From Petunia secreta (taxonomy: Eukaryota > Streptophyta > Magnoliopsida > Solanales > Solanaceae): a DNA stretch of 64,000 nt. The translations under genes and the position numbers were made by a program. Below the pieces are notes generated by a model that was not told where the DNA came from, ran no database searches, and saw only the letters and a program-made list of their open reading frames with translations. Positions 22,090-33,290 of this stretch are shown here, in pieces (the stretch's first letter is position 1; each line of letters opens with the position of its first letter). The DNA lies in NCBI GenBank assembly GCA_029990175.1, contig JARKIP010000053.1, positions 12,604,001 to 12,668,000 on the forward strand. Direction: 5' to 3'.

Positions 22090-24132
22090 CTAAACCTTAC
22101 CCATTTCAATTTGCTCAAGGTTATCCAAATCTTCTTCGATATTTATAGGAAGAGGCTCACTTCTTAACCAATCTTGAAGAAAAATAAGAGATTGCACCAA
22201 CTTCGGAGTCAATGAACTCCTAAATTGATCAAGAATGCGTCCACCCGTACTAAATTCACATTCCGATGCAATACTAGAAATCGAAATTGCCAACACATCA
22301 CTAGCCAACTCCAAAAGAATAGGAAATTTAGGAGCATTAATTTTCCACTAACCTAAAATATTAAAATTCTTATTAAATGGCTCTTGGTCTTCACTAAGGT
22401 GTTTCTCAAGCTCCGATTTGGCACCCACACTTCCACTATCCTCATTTTGTCTCTTTATATGAAGCTTATTTCTCAAAAGCCCTACCTCCTCACTAGATGT
22501 ATCAAGCGATGTCTCACTAGATGAAGAAGGTGGAGATTGTGGAGTTATAGTTCCGGTTGATTATTTTGAAACATACTCTCTAAACAAGGAAGTCAAATAA
22601 GACTTAGTGCCATCTCTTATTTTTGTTGCAACTTCCATGTCATACATCTCATCAAGTGCAAGGTCCACATACACAAACTTGTTACGGGGATCCAACACCG
22701 AAGAAATAAAATCATTTTGTTCATTAACTTAGGATCACCCCAATATTTATCAAACTTCTGTTTCATTCCCTTTGCCATTTCAGCCAATTGAGGCTCCACA
22801 TGTCTCATAGTCACTTTTAAATGGACTGCTAACTCAGCTATTTCCTCAAAATGAGCATTAGAAGTGACATAGTGTGTACCTGAAACCTTCAATGTGAGAT
22901 CATAAAATCTTACCAGAAACTTTTCCGTGGTTCGCACACTCACCCAATCAACTTTTTTTGCACCTGCAAGACTTCCATCTTCACAAACATAAGTAGTAAG
23001 AAAAGCAGATAATCATGTATCTTCCTCCTCAAACATTTCAAAAGCCGACTCATAATGTTGTGCTACTTCCAATATCATGTAGGTGGAATTCCACCTAGTA
23101 GGAACATCTAAGACCAATGCTTTTCTATACTCTATCTTTTGCTTTTCAACACATTCATAAAACTTCCTAAGCCTAGCAGGAGATTGTCGGATGTACTTAA
23201 CCATTATCCTAACACGTTCAACAGAAGGATCAATCTCCTTCCAGCCGTCTTGCACAACAAGGTTAAGTATGTGAGCTACACATCTAACATGAAGATGTCC
23301 ATGATATTAGTTCCCCAATCACTTAACTGTTTAGACACTCTTCTAACGGTTACGTCATTAGAAGCAGCATTATCAAAAGTTATAGTGAAAACTTTATCCA
23401 AACACCAATCAAGAAAACAATTATTAATAGCACCGGCCATATCCTCACCCTTATAACTAGAGATCAGGCAAAAATTTAGTATTCTTTTATGCAAAACCCA
23501 ATCTTTAGAGTGAGCAGTCAAACACATATAATTAATGCATTGCACACAAGTCCAAGTATCAGTTGTGAGACATACCTTTGCTTGTACATCTCTAAAATAG
23601 TTCTTTAGACTTTGCCTCTCTTGACCATAAAGTGTATAACAATCCCTTGTCAGTGTCTTACGTGAAGGAACATGAAATAAAGGTTTTATTTTACTCATAA
23701 ACCTCCTAAACCCTTCTTTTTCTACGAAGCTAAAGGGTAGTCATGAATAATTACCATCTCAAGTAAAGCTTTCCTAGCTACTTCGGGATCATATTTCCAA
23801 TACCCTGTTGCTGCTCCATCTTTTTGGGTTAAGTCTATGATTGCTTGATTAGTAACCTTGTTAGACGGATATTGTGTGCACCTAAGATTCAAGTATTGAT
23901 GCAACCCTGTTGTTCCATTCGCAGATGAAGCACCTAAAACTTTCTTACAATATTTACACTTTGCTTTATCAACACCAATTTCCTTAGATGTCTCAAAATG
24001 ATGCCAAACCTCGGATCTACGTGCCATGGATTTTCTTTTTTTAGTACCTTGAGTATCAATTGTGTCGGTATCTTCACTAATAGGTAAATTTTCTGTTAAA
24101 CCAGCCCCACTAACTCTACTTTCATCCGCCAT
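22090..24132 (-). pseudogene. hAT transposase with BED zinc finger
   Basis: From the N-terminus: a BED zinc finger (SEVWHHFETS...CKYCKKVL, with LHQYLNLRC, about 24030-23880), the RNase H-like core (KVCLTTDTWTCVQCINYMCLTAHS at about 23580-23510; FTITFDNAASND near 23400), RWNSTYMIL (about 23090), and the C-terminal dimerisation region (ASECEFSTGGRILD, 22290-22240). Frame breaks lie near 23730 (a single missing base before the FVEKEGF segment), 23290, 23000 and between 22617 and 22314. Intact hAT transposases are about 650-800 residues, and the pieces add up to that. It would cut and reinsert the element; the motifs remain but the gene is dead. Confidence 0.9.
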
Positions 24133-25085
24133 CTAGGAAAAATTAACAAAGTGAAACAAATAAATAATTAGAAAGTGTAAACAATAATATTATAGAAGCT
24201 ATTGGAGTCTGGAGAAGCACTGAAGCAGAAAACTAAGTCGAAAACAGAAAGATTACACTTTTATGAGGATAAGCTGATATGCATATGTTCACAACAATCA
24301 AAGTCAACACTTTATGGTAATTCTTTCGTAGCAGTCTAGCAGATCCATACAGCTGACAGAGAATTGAAGTAGATATTTTTAAAACCTGAACTTATGCAGC
24401 AAAAGTAAAATGGATACTTTCGATACCATCATTATAATAGGTTGAATCGCTGAAGACATCTTAATGCTAATAATCATAGAAAGAAGTAAAATGGATACTT
24501 CACAACTTTTTTTTTTTATTATAGACTTACCCTTTTATTCAAGCTTTTACTAACAAAGCTAGAAAATTATAAGTAAAGATGAAAAGCTTTAACATTAGGT
24601 ACTTTTCTGGAATGAAAAGAACAAAGAAAAGACAATCAAGTCTTATTACCTCGAGAGCAGAGCAGCAGCGGCGTCGATCTGCAGTAGAATCGTGAGAAAT
24701 AAAGCAGAGCTTGTGCTAAAGGAGTAAAGGTCGTGAGAAGAAGAAGGTAAGTATGAATAAACCCTAAGTTCTGATGTTAGTGTCTGTTGTGTTAAGTGTT
24801 GAGTGTTGACTATGTTTATTTGCTAGATGGGCTAAAAGAATTGGGCTTGGGTTTAGTTTTACTAAATAGATCTCTATTATGTATGTATTTGAAATATAAA
24901 CACTAAAAAGAATTCGGAATTTTGGTATTCCGAAATTTGACATTTCAAAACCAAATTCCGAAAAACCAAATTTTTATACCGAATAGTGTTCCAAAATTCT
25001 GAAATTTCGAAACCAAAAAATCAAATTAATTTGGTTCGGTTCGGTTTTTCAGTTTTCGGATTTTATGCCCACCCCTACTTGTGAA

Positions 25086-25760
25086 AATGATGAAGAGTTT
25101 CTTGACGCTGAAGTACCATATCTTAGTGCAATTGGTGCACTGATGTATCTTGCCAATAATACTTGACTAGATATATCTTTTGCTGTAAGCTTGTTGGAAA
25201 GGTTTAGTTCTTCCCCAACACGAAGACATTGGAACGGTATTAAGGATTTATTTAGATACCTCCAAGGGACTATCGATAAGGGATTGTTTTATTCAAATGA
25301 ATGCAAGTCACAATTAACTGGCTATACGGATGCTGGATATTTGTCTGATCCACATAGAGGACGCTCTCAAACAGGCTACCTATTTACATGCAGAGACACA
25401 GCTATATCATGGCGTTCAGTAAAACAAACCATTGCAGCAACTTCTTCAAATCATGCAGTGATATTGGCAATTCATGAAGCAAGTCGTGAATGCATTTGGT
25501 TAAGACTGATGACTCAATATATTCAGAAAATGTGTGGGTTTTATTTACAAATGATTTCAACTGTATTATATGAAGATAATACTGCATGCATAACTCAGCT
25601 AAAAGAAGGATATATCAAAGGAGACAGAATAAAACACATTTTGCCAAAATTCTTTTTCACTCATGGTATTCAGAATAGGGTGAAATAGACGTTCGGCAAG
25701 TACGTTCAAGTGATAATTTGGCGGATTTTTTTACTAAAGCATTGCAACCTCAATATTTAA
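25086..25760 (+). pseudogene. Copia RT C-terminus and RNase H
   Basis: Coding resumes after the hAT with VPYLSAIGALMYLANNT, then a stop at 25165 and DISFAVSLLERFSSSPTRRHWNGIKDLFRYLQGT. RNase H follows: TGYTDAGYLSDPHRGRSQTGYLF, WRSVKQTIAATSSNHAVILAIHEASRECIWL and YEDNTACI. The Asp and His/Glu catalytic contexts of copia RNase H are recognisable. The frame ends at 25688; the closing stretch (QPQYLRS) is readable in another frame to about 25765. It would degrade the RNA strand during cDNA synthesis. Confidence 0.85.
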
Positions 25761-26017
25761 GAAGTTGATATATAAGATTGGAATGCGTCGTCTCCGAGAT
25801 ATAAAGCAATGTCTTCATCAGGGGGAGTAAGATGCGCGCTGCACTCTTTTTCCCTTAACCAAGGTTTTATCCCATTGGATTTTCCTGGTAAGGTTTTTGT
25901 AATGACGCAGCTCTAAATGCGTATTACAAGATGTGTGTACTGTTTTTCCTTCACTAGGCTTTTTCCCACGTGGTTTTTCCTAGTAAGATTTTAACGAGAC
26001 ATACTCTTGGTTAATGG

Positions 26018-26032
26018 ACATCCACGGGGGAG
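26018..26032 (+). other. Copia polypurine tract
   Basis: CATCCACGGGGGAG directly precedes the 3' LTR, the place and base composition expected for the plus-strand primer. Confidence 0.6.
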
Positions 26033-26261
26033 TGTTACAAATCCAATGCATTTGTGGATGCCATTAATGAAGCACTTAATAAATACATGTATGAATTTAA
26101 TTTGTTAGTTCAGATATGTAACTCTTCGGTTGCTTTTGCAACTTATAAAAGAGATATCATTCATCCATCAATTCAGAAATAAGATAGATGATAATAAACT
26201 CTCTCCATATTCTTACTTCTCTCATTTACTTTACTGCTACTATTACATTTTATTTACAACA
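26033..26261 (+). repeat. Copia 3' LTR
   Basis: Same length as the 5' LTR (229 bp) with a modest number of substitutions and no gap seen, which indicates an old but not ancient insertion. It would supply the polyadenylation signal. Confidence 0.9.
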
Positions 26262-27229
26262 ATTTAAATATTTTTTTCCAATTGACTTCTTAGATGTGTA
26301 CTTCACATTTTTTAGATGCTGAAAGGCCACTATTTCTTCCAAGAGAGGGATACGAGTGGAATTAAAAAAAATAGTCCTTAAAAAAAGATGGGTACTGGGT
26401 AAAAGAAGATTCAGCCGAAAGGACTACTCAAGGCTCCAATAAAGAGAAGGACCCTCCAATTTAGAGAGAGGAAATGTTTAGTGAGGTTAAGTGAAACGCG
26501 GGAGCATATTTACAATTTTTAAAACTTGTTATAAAGTAAAAGAAGTTTTAATTATTTGAATTTAAGTCGGGTCCCGTTCGTTCTCTCATTCGAATGAGCA
26601 AATCGAGCTTTTGTTCCAACAATTTCGTTAGGTTTTTGAAGTAGTTCGAAAGGTCGTCGACCCCAAATAGCACTACATTTATGTTTTTCTTATGTCAGAG
26701 CTTAAGAAGAACTTTATAAGGTAAACCCTAGTTTTTTTTAAAAAACAAAATCCCTTTTTTTTGTGAAGTTTGAACGCGAAGTTCTTTTCTGTTAACATAA
26801 TGACTTTGAAAGTTTTTGGCTATTGTATGTTGTGTTGGGTTTTGTTTTCCTGTTGCCTCTATATACTTTATCTATTAGACAAGGGTTAGCGAGAGTTTAG
26901 CTATTTTTTGTATTCTTCCTCAATTTGATGTACTCGACTAATTGGTTTATTTTATTGTTATATGTAGAGTTTTGTCCATGCCTAGAATACACATGGTTGT
27001 TAAAATGGTCCGTGTCGTTGGTTAATTAGGAAAGCACAAGAGTCTTGAGAGGTTTCGACTGCCCGTGGCAATTTTAACGAAAGAAGAAGACTAGAAACGT
27101 AGTGGGGACAATGAAGAAATTTTAGTTGGTCAAGACTCTAATAGAGTATCTTTAGATACTTTTGATTGATGCTTATGAATCATGTGAAGTTGGCCAAGAA
27201 CATGAAAGTAATAGAGATTGCAAATACTA
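26262..27229. other. Region between copia and the DUF1985-like locus
   Basis: No strong coding signal. It may be 5' sequence of the DUF1985-like locus that follows. A purine-rich stretch at 27060-27310 becomes Glu-rich coding at its end. Confidence 0.4.
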
Positions 27230-28222
27230 GTAGAAGATTTAGGTGAAGGCAAAGACTACGAAGTGGAAAATGAAGAGAAAGAAGGTGAGGAAGAGAATGT
27301 GGAGGAAGAGAGAATATTGGGAAATTTTGATCACTAGCCATTTTTGGACGCGTTCATTGGGGACTATCCACCGTTTCCAAATTCATTGAAGAATAGCCAA
27401 AAATTCGCGCGCACACTTAAGCTCCATTAGCATTGGAAAAAGTTCAAAGCCTAAGTATTTTGTTATGGGACTTTATATATAAAGCTTCAGTCCCATAACA
27501 AAATGCTGGGGTTTTGAACAAGTTTTGTTCACAGCCCCAGCATTTTGTTATGGGACTGAAGCTTTATACAAAGTCCCATAACAAAATACTGGGGCCTTGA
27601 ACAAAACTTGTTCAAAGCCTCAGTATTTTATACTGGGGTTAGTTTACTGAAGCTTCCCAGTATAAATACTGGGGCTTTGAACAAATTTTGTTCAAGCCCC
27701 CAGTATTTATACTGAGATTTGTCCGAAGGTAGCTATTTCTCAGCGAATTTGGTTTTGACGGCTACAAATCAATTAACGCGCGCCAAACAGGCTCCTGCAC
27801 GAAATTTTTACGAGAATATTGAGGAAGAAGAGAATTTTGAGGAAGATATACATCAGTTGGATATCTGTGAAATCAATGTACGGACACATCGTTCCATGAC
27901 TACTTGAATAAATTTGATCATTCTCCTGCAAAGACCTTTGTAAGATCAAGTATAAACAATTTTTATGAATTTAATAGTTTGTTGAAGGAATTGAAGTTGC
28001 GTAAAATGTTAAGGAATAATTGTTATGGTTATTTCTTAAATATGTTAAACAATTGGGGTTTTAATGGACAATTGGTCCACTCAAACTTTTTAAGAAGAAT
28101 TAGACCGTCGCAAAAGAAGCTTGAGATGTGGTTTAAGATAGAAGGAAAGCCAGTTAGTTTTTGCTTAAAAGAATTTCTACTTGTAATTGGACTTAGATTA
28201 TGGAGCAACCTGCTTCAGGTAA
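27230..28222 (+). pseudogene. DUF1985-like coding region, 5' part
   Basis: An acidic segment (EEKEGEEENVEEERILGNF) is cut at 27328 by a foldback MITE and resumes at 27809 as YENIEEEENFEEDIHQLD. After a TGA near 27904 the frame gives LLKELKLRKMLRNN...NGQLVHSNFLRRIRP...KLEMWFKIEGKPVSFCLKEF, which resembles the plant DUF1985 domain found with Ulp1-type proteases in some Mutator-like elements and in a few host genes. At 28223 it is cut again by gypsy E1. Domain function is unknown. It could be cargo of a Mutator-like element or a dead host gene. Confidence 0.55.
27329..27800. mobile_element. Foldback MITE with long inverted ends
   Basis: Exact 8-bp duplications GAAATTTT lie at 27321-27328 and 27801-27808. 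The ends share an inverted repeat of about 65 bp (TAGCCATTTTTGGACGCGTT against AGCCTGTTTGGCGCGCGTTA inverted). The middle is a set of nested palindromes, including 31-bp perfect arms at 27481-27511 and 27535-27565 (CCCATAACAAAATGCTGGGG). Removing it with one duplication restores an open Glu-rich frame in the host coding region. An 8-bp duplication suits a hAT-type or unusual Mutator-type origin. Confidence 0.85.
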
Positions 28223-28264
28223 GAAGATGTATTGGATAAAAGCTGACTAGACTTGAAAAGGTGA

Positions 28265-28281
28265 CACGTGTCTTCCACGTG
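28265..28281 (+). promoter_or_regulatory. Paired G-boxes in the LTR
   Basis: Two CACGTG motifs 11 bp apart (28265-28270 and 28276-28281), in the contexts GACACGTGTC and CCACGTGG, lie 40 bp inside the LTR. G-boxes bind bZIP and bHLH factors. The pair recurs in the 3' LTR and the E2 3' LTR; the E2 5' LTR has only the first box intact (the second reads TACGTGG). Confidence 0.6.
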
Positions 28282-28465
28282 GCATGGGCAGACATCTCAA
28301 CGGACAGACATTCATTGGACGGGCATCCGACGGACAGACATTCATCACGAGCAGACTTAAAGGAGTTATGAAACACTTCAACAGTCAACACGGTCTAAAT
28401 GAGCAGTTATTAACATGATCATCCACGATCAATCTATTAATGGTCATTAAGGCAATCATTACAAC

Positions 28466-28562
28466 CCAGCGGTTATGACTCCAACGGATATGTGACCGGC
28501 AGTTACTTATCCAAAACGGATCTACGCCCAGCGGTTACAAAACTCCAACGGGTGCCTACCAG
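28466..28562 (+). promoter_or_regulatory. Repeated MYB-type motifs in the LTR
   Basis: CAGCGGTTA, CTCCAACGGAT, CAGCGGTTAC and CTCCAACGGGT alternate within about 95 bp just upstream of the core promoter. CCAACGG fits the MYB core of G2/M (MSA) elements, and CGGTTA is also MYB-like. The block recurs in all four LTRs with small changes. Function is inferred from motif only. Confidence 0.45.
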
Positions 28563-28933
28563 GCTTATAATACCCTTCACCTTAATCGATTGTACAAAAA
28601 CTTTACTTCCTGTCTACACTATCAATAAGAATACTCTCTCGCTCTTGCTAAGATACTCTCTTTACTCATATTTTGGTTACTACTTTAGTTCTTTAATCGT
28701 CCGAAGTCCGACTGATATTGAAGAACTCTCTCCGTAGACGAGTGATACGATACGGTTACTTCTCCTTGTTTCCGTTTATGCTTTGCTTTTATTAGTTCAT
28801 ATTTGCATATCATTTTCGTATAATCATCATCTTAGCCCATCGTATAAACTCTTAATCTCAACTATTGATCGTGACTCCGCAAATAAAAATTTAATTATTA
28901 ATTGGCATAAAATCGGATCTAGGTTAAACAATT

Positions 28934-28953
28934 TGGCGACCACAGTGGGAGCC
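28934..28953 (+). other. E1 primer binding site
   Basis: TGGCGACCACAGTGGGAGCC starts 3 nt after the LTR. It resembles the tRNA-Lys-type site TGGCGCCCACCGTGGGGC seen at 57314-57331 but with several changes. The E2 site (40660-40679) has TGGTGACC, a further CG to TG change. Confidence 0.7.
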
Positions 28954-29032
28954 GGTCAATAGCCTTCGTAGGTTAATAGTTTATCTTTGATATTATACCT
29001 ATTTTCGTCTATCTTTTTGTTCTATAACTAAC

Positions 29033-30720
29033 ATGGCAGAAAGCAACTCTCAACGAACTATCGTAGGCGGAGAACAGGTAAACACTCCTTTACTCCATCT
29101 TGATTACTCTCCTGATTATTCTCCCGATTACTCGTCCGATGGGCAGCAACAATCTTCCCAAGGACCGGTCAGGCAGCGATACAGGCGTATGCGCTCTCAG
29201 AGCACTACTCCACCCAGGAGACGACGCCATAGGAGTCTCTCCCCTGGCCGAGGGAACCTCCAAGAAACACTCTTTGCTTTCATGCAAGAACAGGCAGAAG
29301 TAAACCGAGGAATAAACGAGGCACTCATCTCTCTCCGAAGGAGTAACCCTTCAACTGCAAGGGTTGACGCTGCGGCACCTGGTCGTGACGCGCCATCTTC
29401 ACATACCTTGAGGTAAGGTGGAGAGCGGAACAACGGTGGTACCGTAGACCCTACGACCCAAGTCAATCAGAATCAGAACGGAGGGTCTATGGCGCCTATG
29501 GATGTGAGCCTTGCTGTGGAAGCCCTCATCAAGCAATTCAAGGAAAGCCAGGAAGCACTTCAGAAGTCTCTCAACGAGATAATTGATCAGATACCAGGCG
29601 CTCCACCCACACTGAAGAAAGTTGATGTCCAACGTTATTCACTGCGACCCAGGAAGAAGGAGGCAGCCCAAAAAGCGATACCTAAGACGTTTAAAATGCC
29701 AAACATCCCTAGGTATCGCGGAACATCTGATCCCAACGATCACCTCATGATGTTCAGCAACTTTATAAAGGCTAGCGATCTCACCGACGAGGAAATTGAA
29801 TCTGTCCAATTGAAGAAGTTCGTGGAAACCCTAGCAGATGGAGCTCTGCGATGGTACTCAATGTTGCCACCCGACTCTATTGGATCTATCGCAGAGATGG
29901 CCGAATTGTTCGTGAAGGAACACACAGGCGCTCAGAAGACGGAGACCCGTGTTGAGGACATCTTTGAAATCAAGCAAAGATCTGACGAATCTCTCCGCAA
30001 GTATGTGGATCGTTTCCAGAGGGAACGTATGTTGCTCCCCAAAGTACCAGATAGATGGGCAGTGATCGCATTCACCAACAGCCTGGACATCAGAAGCTCA
30101 GAGGCCACGCGTAAACTCTATGAGTCTCTTCGCGAGTTCCAAGTAGCCAGTTGGTCAGACGTTTACAACCGTTACAATTTTAAGGTACGTATCGATGAAG
30201 ATAAATTGATTGGAACAGGTACTCGAGGAAGAGCTCAGGCACGTAGTGGTGGACCCGGCGGAAAGGCAGAGTCTGAGAGAACAGACGTACGTTATGAACC
30301 ATACCCTGATCAGTCACGCAGCCATTCCAAAGCTCGCAATCGCTACAACAAAGGGTTGTCCCGGAGAGGTGATTAAGAATCAAGCCTCCGCGGAGCCCCA
30401 AGCCTGCCAAGTTTCAACGTGGAGACGTCTGAAGTAGTGGCAGCACTTAGAGACATGGGAGAAAAGGTCAAATGGCCAAAAGACATGAAATCCGACCCAA
30501 GCAAGCGAAACCAGGACCTGTGGTGCGATTTCAATCGTGACCATGGCCATACCACCGAAGACTGCAAAGCTCTCAGGTATGAAATTGCTCATTTGTTGAA
30601 ACAAGGATTCTTGAAGGAGTTCCTGACCGAGAAGGGGAAAGCAGACTCATGCTAAGGCACAGCAGAACAAACCTGGCCCTCCACGAGCATCCTCTCCGAG
30701 GAGGACAGTTAACGTTATTT
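29033..30720 (+). pseudogene. E1 gag
   Basis: The reading frame starts MAESNSQRTIVGGEQ, with a DYSPDYSPDYSSD repeat and an Arg/Ser-rich segment, then a capsid-like domain (NIPRYRGTSDPNDHLMMFSN to FVKEHTGAQKTE, 29697-29950) and a basic C-terminus. The zinc-knuckle-like motif, CDFNRDHGHTTEDC (about 30523-30565), is the altered type of Tat elements. Stops at 29414 and 30374 correspond to CAA and TCA in E2. A frame change near 30650 separates gag from the protease region. Gag would form the particle. Confidence 0.88.
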
Positions 30721-30734
30721 CAAGTGGGATCGAG

Positions 30735-31215
30735 GTGGACTCCGTTACTTTCACAGAAAAGAAGTATGCGAAGGTCTCCATCACAAACAACAAGCGCCCA
30801 CGATCAGAAGAAGTAATCACATTCGAGGACTCTGATGCAAATGGCTCGCAGTTCCCACATGCTGATGCGTTAGTCATAACGTTACGCGTGGCCGAGTTCG
30901 ACGTCAAGAGAGTACTCATTGATGCAGGCAGCTCCGCAAATGTCATCCAGTCACGGGTTGTCAGAGAGATGCAACTATCAGACAAGATCGTGCCCATATC
31001 TCGAGTTCTATCCGGCTTCAATAACTCAAGTGAGAATACTCTCGGGGAGATTACCGTGACGACTCTTGCCGAAGGGGTAGCAAAGGAAACAACTTTCCAT
31101 GTTGTCGATGCGGATCTGGCCTACAACATCATTTTGGGTAGACCTTGGATCCACGACATACAAGCTGTTCCTTCAACTTACCATCAAGTATTGAAGTTCC
31201 CATCCGAATGGGGAG
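30735..31215 (+). pseudogene. E1 aspartic protease
   Basis: The frame encodes VKRVLIDAGSSANVIQSRVV (the D-A-G-S active site near 30910) and the conserved end AYNIILGRPWIHDIQAVPST. It runs open until 31215, where it joins directly to sequence that in E2 lies downstream of RT. It would cleave Gag-Pol. Confidence 0.85.
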
Positions 31216-31850
31216 TTACGCCCTTATTTTCAAAGTCATTCGATAACTGTGGTTACAATCTTTCCTTTAGCGAAATGTTCTGCACAAGCCTGAATTCTCA
31301 GGAAGACTGGTAAAATGGGCTATAGAATTATCTGAATTTGATATCACATATCAGCCTAGAGTAGCGATTAAGTCACAAGTTCTAGCGGACTTCGTGGCAG
31401 ACTTCAGCACTAACATATACCCTGAAGCAGAAAGGGAATCTATTCTTTATGCAGGGCAGGCTCCTGGCACATGGACCCTTCACACAGACGGCTCCTCGAG
31501 CGTCAAAGGGTCCAGCCTTAGACAGGTTCTTGTTGCTCCATCCGGCAAAACGGTAAGGCAGGCTATCAAGTGCCCATTTATTACTAACAATGAGGCCGAA
31601 TATGAGGCCGTTATTGCAGGATTGGAACTAGCTCGAAGTTATGGAGCAACCATCGTCAAGCTAAAAAGCGACTCTCAGCTCGTGGTCAATCAAATCAATG
31701 GAGGTTTCATTGCACGATCATCCAGGATGCAAGTATACCTCGCCCGAGTGAAAGAGCTCCTAGCATAATTTGGCGAATGGGAAGCAGTCCAGATTCCACG
31801 GGAAGAGAACCATGAAGCCGATGCTTTTGCAAACATGGGATCAGTGGCAG
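31216..31850 (+). pseudogene. E1 archaeal-type RNase H (aRNH)
   Basis: After the deletion joint, TWTLHTDGSSSVKGSSLRQV, CPFITNNEAEYEAVIAGLEL and KLKSDSQLVVNQINGGFI show the Asp, Glu and Asp residues of an RNase H of the extra kind acquired by Tat elements. A TAA at 31766 corresponds to CAG in E2. The native RT and its first RNase H are missing, so E1 cannot make its own cDNA. Confidence 0.85.
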
Positions 31851-33184
31851 AGATAGGGGCAGCCAGCTCTTCAGCTGTTGTTCAACTTCTCTACACGACC
31901 ATGGACAGAGAAAAGTTTGAAGTCAACACCATCAATGCTACTTGGGACTGGCGGAATGAGATAACAAATTATCTTATCCATGGAACTCTACCTGCAGATG
32001 CAAAAGCTGCGCGAAAACTCCGAGTGAAAGCTGCCCGATACACAATTCTCAACGGCGAGCTTTACCGGAGGATGTTCGCAGGACCTCTCGCAAAATGCCT
32101 TGGACCTAATCAGATCAATTACGTGATGAGAGAAGTCCACGAAGGCTGTTGAGAAAATCATTCCGGGGGTAAGGCATTAACCCGGAAGCTGATTCGTGCA
32201 GGTTACTATTGGGACAAAATGGTGAAAGATACGAACGAATTTGTCAGGAAATGTGACAAATGCCAGAGGTTCGCTCATCTTCTCCACCAGCCAGCGGAAC
32301 CACTACATTAAGTAATCTCCCCGTGGCCCTTCATGAAATGGGGGATGGACATCGTTGGTCCTCTTCCCACAGCACCAAGGGGGATGCGCTTCTTATTGAT
32401 CATCACTGACTACTTCACAAAGTGGGTTGAAGCGGCAGCATATTCAAGGATACGACAAACGGAAGTCGTCGACTTCCTCTGGCGTTTTGTCGTGTGTAAC
32501 TTTGGAGCGCCTAAAGAAATAGTCTTGGACAACGGCCCGCAATTCATCGGCCAGAAAGTGACCAGGTTCCTCGACGATCTGCACATCAAGAGGATCACTT
32601 CCTCTCCATACCATCCTGCTGCAAATGGACAGGCGGAATCTACCAACAAAATCATCGTTGAATCCCTTAAAAAGTGCCTCGAGCAGGCAAAGGGATGTTG
32701 GGTAGAGGAATTACCTGGATAATTATGGGCTTATCGCACAGCTATAAAAATGAGTACCGGAGAAACTCCTTACTCATTAGTGTATGGTGCAGATGCTCTA
32801 ATCCCAGTTGAAATCGGAGAGCCCAGCTTACGATACGCACATGCCACTGAGGAATCAAACTCAGTCAACCTATCTGAAGAGCTGGACCTCCACGAAGAAC
32901 GCAGGGAACTAGCCCTTGTACGAGTAGTCGCTCAAAAAGAACGAGTCGAGCAATACTACAATCGGGGACTGCGCGTACGAAGTTTTCAAGTCGGGGAGTT
33001 TGTACTCAGAAAAGTTTCCCAGAGCACACAAGAAACAAATTCAGGGAAGCTTGGTCCTAACTGGGAAGGCCCCTACAAAGTAATTGCTTCAGTCGGCAAA
33101 GGATCTTATCATTTGGCACGACCAGACGGCTCAACTATCCAGAACAGTTGGAATGTGGTTCACCTCAAGAGGTATCACTTTTAA
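31851..33184 (+). pseudogene. E1 integrase
   Basis: The H2C2 zinc finger is visible (MREVHEG...NHSGGKALTRKL...CDKCQRF, about 32120-32270), then the core with Asp in MDIVGPLPTAP (32345), Asp in LDNGPQFIG (32525) and Glu in NGQAESTNK (32625). The C-terminal part includes FVLRKVSQSTQ and LGPNWEGPYKV, typical of gypsy integrase tails. Stops at 32150, 32309 and 32720 break it. It would insert the element cDNA. Confidence 0.9.
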
Positions 33185-33290
33185 GTGGTAAAACGGTTAG
33201 TTATCTTACACTTACATTTTATCTTTACAAAAATTCTTACTTTTATTATATATTCTCTCTAAATGGTACTAACGACCTGAACAAGGTCAG

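Larger units (their letters stand above)
20573..25077 (-). mobile_element. hAT DNA transposon, 4.5 kb
   Basis: Exact 8-bp target duplications CTTGTGAA flank it (20565-20572 and 25078-25085). The terminal inverted repeats are TAGGGGTGGGCAT and ATGCCCACCCCTA, classic for plant hAT elements. Beside both ends are TTCGGTTCGGTT-type subterminal runs. A transposase gene on the minus strand (24132-22090) carries several frameshifts. The insertion is younger than the copia element it splits. Confidence 0.96.
15864..26261 (+). mobile_element. Ty1-copia LTR retrotransposon, split by a hAT element
   Basis: Two 229-bp LTRs (15864-16092 and 26033-26261) start TGTTACAAAT and end ACA. The flanking 5-mers are ATTTT and ATTTA, an imperfect target duplication. 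Between them lie gag, protease, integrase and RT/RNase H in the Ty1-copia order. Removing the 4.5-kb hAT and its duplicated 8 bp leaves an element of about 5.9 kb, normal for copia. All its genes carry stops or frameshifts. The short LTRs suggest an Ale/Retrofit-like lineage, but that assignment is only a guess. Confidence 0.92.
28228..28930 (+). repeat. E1 5' LTR
   Basis: 703 bp, TG...CA ends. It differs from the 3' LTR by a 7-bp gap (one CTCGCT-type unit) and scattered substitutions. The core promoter reads TTATAATACCC near 28565, where the 3' LTR and both E2 LTRs have TTATAAATAGC, so this copy may have lost its TATA box. Confidence 0.93.
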
